Source of the DNA: Calvatia gigantea
Taxonomy: Eukaryota; Basidiomycota; Agaricomycetes; Agaricales; Lycoperdaceae
Assembly: GCA_025093985.1 (NCBI GenBank)
Contig: JACAAK010000005.1
Coordinates: 930,001-994,000, forward strand
Direction of reading: 5' to 3'
Length of the DNA: 64,000 nt
Made by a program: the position numbers and the translations under genes. Below, one piece after another: positions 1 through 9,732 of this stretch. How positions within the stretch are numbered: the first letter of the stretch is position 1; each line of letters starts with the position of its first letter. Below the pieces are notes generated by a model. That model was not told where the DNA came from. It did no database searches and worked only from the letters and a program-made list of their open reading frames with translations.

Positions 1-376
1 CACCAACGTGCGTATAGAGCCCGAAATCTCTGCGCCACTTGAGGGTATTTTCGATCCTCTGAATGGTGTCAAGCGTCTTCCATCTCGTGCCTCGTAAAAA
101 TCTACAAGATGTTACCACAGGAAATATCAGGAACCTAGACCTAGATAGATGGCGAATGACCAGCCTGAGTATACACTCATATGAAAGCCAAAACTTCTCA
201 TCGTCTGTTAATCTTCCGTGTTTCACTCCAGGCAACTTATATCCAGCCTCAGCAAAGTGTTGATGGACCTCGTTGTAGGTCTGTCGCTCCCTCTCAGTCA
301 GGGGAGGTAGAGAATCCACCTCGTATAAGTCGTCTGGGGGTGGAAGGGGTGTGTGGACTTTGCCCGTGGTCGTCAT
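1..376 (-). CDS. CRAL-TRIO (Sec14-like) protein, 5' part only
   Basis: Start codon at 376 on the minus strand. Exon 1 is 165-376 and exon 2 runs from 101 off the left edge of the window. The visible protein starts MTTTGKVHTPLPPPDDLYEV. It continues through a helical stretch with LTDDEKFWLSYECILR, then RFLRGTRWKTLDTIQRIENT and LKWRRDFGLY. This is the usual CRAL-TRIO N-terminal helical domain (compare the family signature RFLRATKWK...AI.RLE.TLKWRREF). Such proteins bind and exchange phosphatidylinositol or other lipids at membranes; the lipid-binding domain itself is outside the window. The join between the exons keeps phase only if the intron begins with GC rather than GT (102-164, GC...AG). 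The domain call is good; substrate and localisation cannot be said. Confidence 0.72.
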   Translation of the reverse strand, partial: MTTTGKVHTPLPPPDDLYEVDSLPPLTERERQTYNEVHQHFAEAGYKLPGVKHGRLTDDEKFWLSYECILRLVIRHLSRSRFLIFPVVTSCRFLRGTRWKTLDTIQRIENTLKWRRDFGLYTHVG

Positions 377-3363
377 GAGGACAGAGGCGAGGCATTGGAT
401 ATTGAATAGCTGAGACTAAGTATAACTAAGCGGAAGCCAAACACGCTCAAGGTTTTTACGCACACGACCCTGGCGGTCTCATTGATAGCCATCAACATCA
501 TTCAACGTCATTGTCCTACAACACCATCTTACAGTACATGCACCACGCGTATCTGATTCTATCTACCAATTCTCGTGCTTTGGTCAATCCGCTCCGAAGA
601 GTAGATCTAAGCCTGGAGCCCACGACAAGGGAGCACGAAGGACCGTAAGGAGCCCACCTCCAGGAAATCTGCGAAGTGCGAACACTGCGCAGTATGTTCG
701 CACTTCGCAGACCTAAAAAAAAAAGAAAAGAAAAGGAAAAAGAAAAAGGAAAAAGGAAAAAGGAAGAAGGGAAAAGAAAAAAGAAAGAGGGAAGGAGAGA
801 AAAAAGGCGAAAGGACTGGCTACGTAGCAGGCGGCGTTTGAGGCCAACCCGCATGTTCACACTTATGGTCAGACTTCACTCGCACTCACTCACACATCTT
901 GCGCTCTCACTCTTGCCGCCTCTGAGTCTTGATCTTGAGGTCTTGATATGTCTTGAGGTTGAGTGTCGGTCCCCTGGGTCTCAATCTCGCGTCCTGTAAT
1001 TTACATGCACGAACTACGAGTCCCCGCCCCTCTCTCAACACCTGCTGTGACGCCGGAAACAAGTCAGGTATCTGGAAGCTGATAGGCGTTGAACTCTTAC
1101 ATTCATCTCTGTACCGGCGTTGCTGCTTGTAACAGCGGTGGCTGGAATTGCGTATGTGGTCAGCCTCGGTAAACGACGGTGGCGGTTAGGCGTTGACTGG
1201 GGGAAACGCCCGCCTTTCGCTCGTGGAGGAACAAATTTGAAAAAATCGAAACGCGCAGAAGCTAGACCCTTGCCAACCCGCCCCACCGGAGGTCTTGCCC
1301 TTCCGGCGTACCAGCCTCGTCTTGAAGCGTCGTTTGATTATATGTGCTATACACGCCAAAGCAGGCGTTAACAGTGAGGAGCAATAATGAAGTGATGAAG
1401 GCGATGAACTCACTTCCTAGATAAGAGAGCGTCGCAACCGTCGGTGGAGGTGCGGGTGATCGGTCCCGCCGCTGCGGGTATACAAAGAACAGGTTAGTAG
1501 GGAGCGAGGAGGAGGGTGACGGTAGCGGTATACTCACCTATGACCGCCATAGGCGAGGGTGCGTTTCCCATAGAGGTTGTCAGCCACCACAGCGACAAGG
1601 GATCTCGCACTAACCACGACGCCGTACAGGCGTAGCGGGAACCGTCGACGAACGACGGTTAAACGTTGATGAGATGAGGAGAGAAGACCATGGAGGTAAG
1701 AGGAAGAGAGCGTTGGAAACAGTTTGGAGGGGATGGGGGGTTTATATATCCTTGGGCAGAGCCTATATTGGAGAGTCTCAAGCTCGCCGCACTGCTGCGT
1801 GGCTGCCCTTGCCACTTGTTCCTGTGACTCTGTGGTTCAGAACCGAATATGTTTATCCGAGGATGCGAGGAGGTGGATCTCATTGTCAGACATTGGTCGT
1901 TGGGATCGAGACGTTCAGGCGTCGTTGAATTACCTTCCTCCCTCTTGGGTTGCTTGATGCAGGATGTATCCACTGATTCTCCTGGGAGTTAATTTGGGAT
2001 CCTGGTGCAGGCGTCCTCGCGCACTGTACCCAACCAAAAAATTTGCTGGAATGCACAACTAATAGCACGATTGGCGCCATTTCAAAGAAGGCGGGATAAA
2101 AGGAGTCGATGATCTGAAAAAAGGGGGCTCATCAGGAATACGTCATAACCAGATAGCGCAAAAACGATCGTACTATTTTCGGCGCATCTTACATTCAACG
2201 CCCTTCTGAGGGACTGTATTTTCTTTGCTCGCAGTAAAGGCAGAACCCGATGTAAACGTAGCGTGCGTGACTCCATAGTTTACATCGGCCAAGGAAGTAC
2301 TTGGGTTATTCGCAGACACAGTAATGGTTACCACCGTCGGGACAAGTGGGTCACGGTTTCCCTCGACAGCTGAAATGAACACAATTCTTATTTTGGGTCG
2401 CCGCGGGGACACTACGCCAATGGTGACGACAGTATATGGTGTGGCGACCGTGGGGCTGACCGGAGAGACCCACCGTCGAGTCAGGGCGAGTCCCCGATCC
2501 AACGAGGAGAAACTGTAGGTGGATTGTATAGTAATCCAATGAACCCTGGGCCATTAGGGGGGAGTACTACAACATCATGCACCCCGGCGGCTTCCCACTA
2601 AGGACGGTGGTAACATTAGTTGCGTATCAGCTCCCCAATGTTCTAACAACTACGGTTGCTAGGAGCCTGTCACGGGAGTGAAGAAAAGCATCGGTTTCAC
2701 GGCGCCGATCGGTTGAAACAGAACTGCCGTTTACCTATTCAACTTGAGGGGTCTCTTGGAATCAACATGGACCTACATCTTGGACTCTTAGGTCCGCAAT
2801 GCTAATTTTAGCGCTTACTTATCACGTGTGGTGCGCCCATCAGCATATGTTCACCTGACCGTTAAAACCTATTAAAGCCCAGGAGAAGGAAACGTGGCCG
2901 GGGTTCGCGAAGAATTGGTAAATTAACATCAGTCGGGTGGGATCCGTGGCTTGCTCGGCCAGGGGTCTTCAATCGGGTTAACGATTCCAACTTTGGGGCT
3001 ATTTTTATCTGACTGGCGGATCGGCGTGCAAGACTTGGCATTTTCAGGAATGCATCAATCCACCGGAGGTCCAACGGAGGTAGAGAGGAGGATCCAGGTG
3101 AAGACCGTGAGGGTTGTCCCTATCAGCAAGCGGCTCGTCGATAAAAATCGACGGATTTTCTCCGGGTTGTTCACATGTAACCGCCGGTTCCAGGGAGAAA
3201 AGTGACGTCATTCGTGCCAGCGGATGACCGGGAAGCCGCGGAAGGTCGTAAAACGGGATTATGGCCGGGGGAAAATGCGGGATTCCGTAGACAACATACG
3301 AATTTCCGAATTTCCTTGCGGCCGGCGTGTGACCTCGTTGGATATCTACAGCTCGAAGTGGCG
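377..3363. other. About 3 kb without a supported gene
   Basis: No frame here shows a recognisable domain, or exon pieces that join in phase. A purine-rich, low-complexity tract lies at 713-810. From about 1130 to 2520 there are many short GC-rich words containing cgacggt, ggtgacgac and accgtcgg on both strands. These look like degenerate repeat-like DNA, but I could not resolve a repeat unit, terminal inverted repeats or a target-site duplication. The right end (about 3180-3363) is presumably the promoter of the aminotransferase gene. Confidence 0.5.
713..810. repeat. Polypurine (A/G) low-complexity tract
   Basis: Nearly 100 bases made almost only of A and G on the plus strand, starting with a long A run and continuing as irregular aaaag/aaggaa words. 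It lies just after two nearly identical short words, gtgcgaacac... and gttcgcacttcgcag, that form an imperfect inverted repeat around 675-710. It codes for Lys/Arg/Glu runs in any frame and is not a gene. Confidence 0.7.
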
Positions 3364-5296
3364 ATGAATCGGTTATCGTCTTCCATTCGCTCCATCCTCT
3401 CCACTCGTTCTCTCCTTAACACTACCAGGCATTTCACCAGACCATCCACGATGACTACCGAGAATGAGTTTAAGCAGGTACTGCCTTCCTTTTTCACATT
3501 CTACCCCACTTCCACGCTGAACGCTTGCGTCCAGGCCCCTCATAAGTGGGTATTTGATCTTCCAGATCATTGTAGCCACTCACTCCCTTGATCACAACTA
3601 TAGACTTCTCGTGTTCGTCCGAGGTTTCTCTATTTGGTGGATTATTCTTAACTACTTATTCTTCTTATAGGATACCTGGGCCCATTGAAGTAACCGATGA
3701 GGTTGGTTCAAGATTACGCTCGTTCAGTCATTTGAGACGTTGACGCAGCCAAGGTCCTTTTCGCAAATGCTCACCCTCCCATGTCCCACGTTTCACCAGA
3801 CTTCATCCCAGTCTTTGGTGATTGTATCCGTTTAACCCGGTAGGCACGCAGAACACTTTTCGCTGTACTAGTGTCTCTGAAGGTTCTTGAATCCAGAGAG
3901 GTGCTTTTCACAAAAAGCGCACAACCTTTCCTCATTAGCGGAAGCGGAACCCTTGGTTGGGACCAGGTCGGTTCCTTGCCTTGTTCGCCTTGCGCTGTAT
4001 CCCCGAAAGCTGATGCTTGTCATGTCAAGGTGGCTGCTAACCTGGTCGAAAGGGGAGAAAATGCCCTTGTCCTTCATTCCGGATACTTTGGCGATAGCTT
4101 CAGTGATTGTTTGGAGACCTATGGGGCAAATGTCACTCAACTCAAGGCACCCATTGGTCGTGCCGTGGCCTTGTCCGATGTCGAAAAAGAACTCAAGAGC
4201 GGGAAGAAGTATAGGGTTGTCACTGTGACACATGTTGACACCAGCACCGGTGGGTGTTGACCTCGATGCTTTCAAGCGTGAGTATGAACTTTTGTGTCCA
4301 GGTGTCCTCTCCAATGCAAAAGAAATTGCTTCCCTCGTCCGCCGAATTTCCCCAGAGACCCTTGTGCGTGGTTTCCAAATTGTTTCCCTGTCGTTATCCC
4401 TCACGAGTAAATAGGTGGTTGTGGACGCCGTTTGTTCCGTTGCGTCAGAGGAAATTCGGTTTGATGATTGGGACCTCGACGTCGTTCTCACTGCCAGCCA
4501 GAAGGGTCTGGGCACACCTCCCGGTCTGAGTATTCTTGTTGCAGGCCAACGCGCTCTAAATGTGAGTATGAATCGCCGAAATCATTGGGCGTAGTATCAA
4601 ACCTGCCGCAAATAACTAGGTTTACAAGAACCGCAAATCACCACCAGCATCTTATTATGCCTCCTGGAAAAAGTGGCTGCCTATCATGAACGCATATGAG
4701 TCAGGGACCGCCGCATACTTTGCTACACCACCGGTTAATCTTATCTATGCCTATCTCGCTTCATTGGAGCAGATCCTGCGTGGAGGTGCGCATGTCCAGC
4801 TGTCCGCTCCTTGTTCAATATACTAATTTGCATTAATGGTCAGAAAAAACGTTAGAAGAACGATTCAAACTTCATAAGGAAGCTAGCAAGCGGGTCAAAG
4901 AGACTGCCAAGAAGCTTGGCCTGAAACAGCTGCCTCAATCGGACGATGAGGCAGCGAATGGTATGACTGCTGTGAGTGGTAGCTGAATGTTTGATGATCG
5001 TCGGCCTCTGACCTATGATTCAGTTGTATTTTCCTGAGGGCATCGCAGCGGGTGATCTCCTTCCGAGACTCGCCAAGCGGGACGTCGTGGTCGCTGGTGG
5101 TCTACATACTGCCATCAAAGGTCAGTAGCGTTGCACATTATACCGCTTCGCGTGATATTAATTCAAGTAGACAAGTACTTCCGTATTGGCCACATGGGTG
5201 TCTCTGTTGCCGATGGTCAACGTAGGAGATATCAGCACCATCGTTTGTTCTTTGGAGGCCGCAATCGAGGAGGCCCGGGCAGCCAAGTCTGCGTAA
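3364..5296 (+). CDS. Alanine-glyoxylate/serine-pyruvate aminotransferase (copy 1), two frame breaks
   Basis: PLP enzyme that moves an amino group from alanine or serine to glyoxylate or pyruvate. Twelve exons: 3364-3477, 3535-3549, 3671-3701, 3754-3839, 3897-3966, 4030-4249, 4302-4363, 4415-4561, 4620-4785, 4844-4971, 5024-5120, 5171-5296. Family blocks are clear: PGPIEVTDEV, FLISGSGTLGWDQV, ALVLHSGYFGDSF, TVTHVDTSTGVL, VVVDAVCSVASEEIRFDDWD, then TASQKGLGTPPGL with the PLP-binding lysine, and GMTALYFPEG with YFRIGHMGV near the C-terminus. All junctions keep phase except two. Exon 2 is one base too long at the tggg near 3547-3550. An extra A sits near 5223 (cgtaggag against cgtggag in the second copy), which shifts the last 24 codons. 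The first 29 residues are rich in Ser/Arg and look like a mitochondrial presequence; a second in-frame Met lies at 3451. It is either a recent pseudogene or carries two sequence errors. Confidence 0.8.
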
Positions 5297-5602
5297 AATG
5301 TGATTTGGGTTGTTTGTGTACTTACTTAGCCAGGAACATCCCTCTGCAAAGAATGAGCATCGTCACATTGTATCACGATATGACCTTTCATCTGGATCCC
5401 ACTAATGTTTTCATTGGGGTCGCATTCAACTATGCTCACTCACGCTCGACCATTCACCATGGATATATTGGGATGGTATGGGTACTTTGAGCAACTGAAT
5501 CCTCGTGACACCGGCGCTACAGGTTGCAGCTTCAAAGATGGTCATCACATTAGTTTAAAGGTTGTATCCCGCTTTCCACCATCGTCCACCGTATGACCGA
5601 CA
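5297..5602. other. Intergenic, aminotransferase to NACHT copy 1
   Basis: About 300 bases between the aminotransferase stop and the first ATG ahead of the NACHT gene. The matching interval in the second copy (9112-9735) is about twice as long and mostly unalignable in its middle. I see no gene here. Confidence 0.5.
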
Positions 5603-8163
5603 ATGCTCGTCGATGCCCTCTATGATCGTTTTGTTCGCCGTCTCAGGCTCTTCAGACATCAACAATCCAATGGTAGATCCTCCCGGGATCGTAACGAGAT
5701 GAAAACAAGTGAGCGCATACCGTTCTGGTTCGATCCACGCACTAAGTCGATCACGGCTCCCAGAATTGCAGAAATCAAGCGGCGACGGGCGCAAATCCGG
5801 CATCTTTAACGGCGCGAATAACTTCGTCGTTAAACAGCCAGTGTTTATTGAAAACCGGGGTCAGATCGTCCAGAATTTTGCAGAAGGGAAAGCAGGTGAA
5901 TAATCCTGGGGTAGTTGGCGCCCATCGTGAGCAGAAGCTTAAAATAAAATTCAGATCTTCACCCAGTGCTTGAACGCATCGCACCGTACGCCAACTTCGA
6001 CGCTGCAATGGACTCTAGCGCCAGATTCCCACCTCCCTTATGTCACCCTCAAACACGCTTGAACATTCGGGAAATGCTGTCCGACTGGTTTGTCGACCCT
6101 GAGCGCCAGTGGAACATGATTTGGCTTTATGGTCCGGCCGGCACTGGGAAGTCTGCAGTCGCCCAAACCTTTGCTGAGCATTGTGCCGAGAATGGGCGTT
6201 TGGGCGCTTCCTTCTTCTTTTCACGGCCAAATGATCGCGACGACCCCAAGACCGTCGTTCCCAGCCTCGTATATCAACTAGCTGTTTGCAACTCCGAATA
6301 CAAAGCCTTCGTGGCAACCCAACTCGCGAATGACCCCGGGTTGCTGCGGAAAACACAGCGCACTCAGTTCAAGAAGCTTATCGTTGAACCCTTCTCGTTT
6401 TTACAGATTCAGGGTTGCGAAAGTGTACAGGTGCCGTTTCTTGTTGTATTGGATGGACTAGACGAATGCAGAGGGGAAAACGCACAAAGGGAGATCATTG
6501 AAATGATCAGTGAAGTCGTCCGGCTGAAACGAGATTTCCCTATCCTCTGGCTGATTTGCAGTCGACCGGAGCCGCACCTCAAGTATCTATTCTCGAGGGC
6601 GGACTTCACGGTTGACTGTGGACGCCAGGAACTCGCCATCGATGCAGAGTCGATCGCCGACGTCGACCTCTATATCCGGGATGGGTTAGCAGGAATTCAG
6701 GCAGATTATAGAGACGTTACGACTCCAACGTGGCCGCCTGAAGCGCAAATTGCTGAGCTTTTGGATAAAGCCTGTGGTCATTTCGCATTCGCCTCAACCT
6801 CCCTTCCGATATATTGGTGATGAGACCTATGCGGCCCCCATGAGTCGACTTGACGCCCTCCTGTCTTTTCTCAGAGGTGTTGGAGCTGGGACTTCGAATC
6901 CTATGGAGCCCCTTGATAGCTCTCTATACTCGTATTCTCAATGACGTACCAAATCAGGTCCTCCCGACGACTAAACGTATACTGGGCTACTCCATCTTCC
7001 GCTCTACTTCCTTCAATTCTACTCAAGATCTCTGTAGTTTTCTCCATCTAGACCAAGCTACTTTTTACAGTGCTTTTCGAAAACTTCACTCTGTGATTGA
7101 CGTGCCCTCGCCCGAAGAAGCTTCCAGGAGAGTGGTTCCGATTTTACCATGCGTCGTTCCAGGACTACCTCCGTGATGCTGGCCGCTCAGGAAAATTCGT
7201 CATTGAGGAGCAGGACTTCAACCTCGACTATGCTAAATCGTGTCTCTCCTGGCACAAGACGGACCTGGAGCTCTTCCACACCACTGATGGTGAGTTTTCC
7301 ATAACAATTCCGGGAGCAAAACTCTTACTACACCTCAGGACAAAGGGCCAAATCACATAAACACGGAATTCTCCCGAATCTGAAGTGGGTTTCGGATGAC
7401 AACGAAGCCCAAATCTCTTTGGAAATTGCGGAGCGGGCTGAAATGTGTTGGTTAGCCTGCAGTGACGTGTTTGATTGGGACGAAGCTCTCCTCTCCCGGA
7501 TCCAAGACTTCGATTTCAAATATATCCGAACAGAAGACTTTCACGACAGCTGGCGTCGCTTCGTAAACAAGTTGTGGGAAGCAGTGGGTTGAATCACTGG
7601 TGCTACTGCTCACCCGCTCACCATGCTAATGTACCCCCGATTATTTAGCAATCCTCAAGTGGCTTTATTCGTATAGAGGTGCACAGCGAGGTAGATCGCC
7701 AGCTACTGGAATACATGAAATCCATGACCGAGTCCGAGGAGCCCGTTAAACCTGCCACATTTCCGCTGAACTGGGTGGGTTGGTTTACTTGCTTCTAGCT
7801 GTGACTGCATTTACAAGGTATGAATAGGCAACTGAAAGTCGAAGGGTATACTTTCTACTTGGGCACGGTTTGAAGACTGTCCTGTGCTGGACGAGCGGCT
7901 ATGTCGATGGTCCCTGGTTTGATATATTGAATTGGGATGAGGCATCATCAGAGGAGCGGATCGATGCTTACCGTGCCTGGCTCGTTGAAATGAGACTGCC
8001 TGCCGAGCAGAAGGTTAGTGATGAACGGGGGGATAATGATGGACAGGATGAAGCTGAAGAGTGTAAAACTGGAAAACACCTTCGCTTTCAAATCTCTGCT
8101 TTGGATCAGGATTTGGGACAAGGTAAAAAGAGCATTAAGATTTCGGGGAAAACACCCATGTGA
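5603..8163 (+). pseudogene. NACHT NTPase (STAND, NLR-like), copy 1, frameshifted
   Basis: STAND-type NTPase of the kind abundant in Agaricomycetes. An early exon (to 5895) holds FNGANNFVVKQPVFIENRGQ, the usual lead-in to the NACHT region. It splices in phase (gtgaat...ttcag) to 5955 with LERIAPYANFDAAMDSSARF and CHPQTR. Then come Walker A GPAGTGKSAV near 6135, FFFSRPNDRDDPKTVVPSLV, Walker B FLVVLDGLDECRG near 6440, and LWLICSRPEPHLKYLF. The NTPase core is unbroken from 5955 to about 6808. It then needs three single-base corrections compared with copy 2: an extra C near 6808, an extra A near 6917, and an extra base near 7130. The 3' part (7670-8163) has VHSEVDRQLLEYMKSMTE and TVLCWTSGYVDGPWFDIL, a conserved tail I cannot name. 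The 5' exons upstream of 5772 do not join cleanly (the ATG at 5603 is one candidate), so the start is unresolved. Confidence 0.78.
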
Positions 8164-8448
8164 TTGATATTAGCTTCATGCAGGCACCAAGTTTGTATTA
8201 CATTTGATTCTTCATATTTTGAATAAATACAAGACATAAAATCTGGAGTGGAGTAGGGAAGAGTACATTGGCATGGTAATAGTGAGTTGAGAATAGTGTA
8301 CACGATGATAAAACAAAGAGGCTAAGTGGGGCATTGAGATTTTGAGGGTTGTCCAGCAACCCGCGGTGGATCTTATTTGGTGGACGCGACAGTACGGGAC
8401 CAGGTTCGGGTGGTTTCAGCGTGCTGAGGGCGCCCTGCTGCCTTCTCG

Positions 8449-9111
8449 CGGCCAAGGTTCTTTCCGCAAATGCTCACCAGTCTTTATCCCAGTCTTTGGT
8501 GATTGCATCCGATTAACCCGGTAGGCACGCAGAACTCTCTTCGCTGGACTCGCGCTTGAACGTTCTTGAATCCAGAGAGGTCCTCTTCACGAAAACCGCA
8601 CAACCTTTCCTTATTACTGGAAGCGGAACCCTTGGTTGTGACTCGGTCGAATTTGCATTAATAATCAAGAAAAACCATTAAAAGAACGATTCAAACTACA
8701 CGAAGCTAGCAAGCGGGTCAAAGAGACTGCCAAGAAGCTTGGCCTGAAGCAGCTACCTCAAACAGACGATGAGGCAGTGAATGGTATGACCGCCGTGAGT
8801 GGTGGCTTGGTGATCGTCGGCCTCTGACCTATGATTCAGTTGTATTTTCCTGAGGGCATCGCAGCGGGTGATCTCCTTCCGAGACTCGCCAAGCGGGACG
8901 TCGTGGTCGCTGGTGGTCTACATACTGCCATCAAAGGTCAGTAGCGTTGCACATTATACCGCTTCGCGTGATATTAATTCAAGTAGACAAGTACTTCCGT
9001 ATTGGCCACATGGGTGTTTCTGTCGCTGATGGTCAACGTGGAGATATCAGCACTATCGTTCGCTCTTTGGAGGCCGCAATCGAAGAGGCACGGGCAGCCA
9101 AGTCTACGTAA
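8449..9111 (+). pseudogene. Aminotransferase remnant (copy 2)
   Basis: Second copy of the alanine-glyoxylate aminotransferase, from the same duplication. It begins inside exon 4 without a start codon and lacks about 30 bases of that exon. It jumps from gaacccttggttgtgactcggtcg straight to the intron before exon 10, a loss of about 850 bases that removes the PLP-lysine exon. From 8687 onward the last three exons are in frame to a stop at 9109-9111, ending in IEEARAAKST. So the 3' end that is broken in copy 1 is intact here. It cannot encode an enzyme. Confidence 0.85.
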
Positions 9112-9732
9112 AGTGTGACTCGGGTTGTTTACGTCCTTAGCTAGCCATGAACATCCCCCTGCGAAGAATGACCACCACCAGATCAATCACCACGGCAATA
9201 TATGCCTTTCATTGCTGCCCTCACTGTCGTCTGATACGCATCCACGCCGCTCTTAAGCATTTACACATTACCAGGTTTTTTTCAGATATTCCAACTCTAT
9301 CTGGAATGTTCCCTGAGAGTACAGAACTTGGGTTGAGATGTTCGAATCTCCCCTTAGTTTTGGTCATCGCAGGTGGGCGGTGCGGTGGTCCCAATTCTTG
9401 CTGACTGATAGTTGAGTATGTTCACACCACGTTCCACTGGGATTGCATTCAGCGACGCCCACACACGTTCGACGACCTTGGAAAAGAACTGCGGCTACAT
9501 CGAGAAGGAAGAAGAGCAGTGAAGTCTGAAGAGCCACTGGGCAGTGGGCACTCGATCAAAAGTCTGCTGGCCGCTCACGACCAGCCCCTGGCACTGTTTC
9601 AACTTTCAAGGGATGTGGGCACTTCGGTCGAATGAACCCCCGTGACACTGGCGCTATCAGGTTGCAGCTTCAAAGATAGTCATCAGTGATCACAATAGTT
9701 TGAAGGCTGTATTTTCCACCATCCTCCACCAC

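Larger units (their letters stand above)
3748..8448. repeat. Tandem duplication unit 1 (aminotransferase + NACHT)
   Basis: Left copy of a direct duplication of about 4.7 kb. It starts at gccaaggtccttttcgcaaa in aminotransferase exon 4 and ends with the shared 3' flank of the NACHT gene (ggcgccctgctgcc). The right copy starts at the same aminotransferase word, so the unit boundary lies inside that gene. Identity is high by eye over the coding parts, with scattered indels. Confidence 0.85.

Noticed and set aside
1130..2520. Possible protein gene or satellite in the cgacggt-rich stretch
   Set aside because: Short similar words recur, but no unit length or spliceable frame could be defined.
3868..4515. 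215-codon open frame on the minus strand
   Set aside because: Antisense of aminotransferase exons 5-8, running across its introns; no family similarity.
5603..5708. Exon 1 of NACHT copy 1 starting at the ATG and splicing gtgagc...ttgcag to 5772
   Set aside because: The donor and acceptor look good in both copies, but the join is one base out of phase with the conserved FNGANNF frame in both. I therefore do not treat it as established.
9330..9352. Possible tRNA T-loop (gttcgaatct)
   Set aside because: No acceptor stem, D arm or anticodon arm can be folded around it, and it lies in a rearranged spacer of the duplication.
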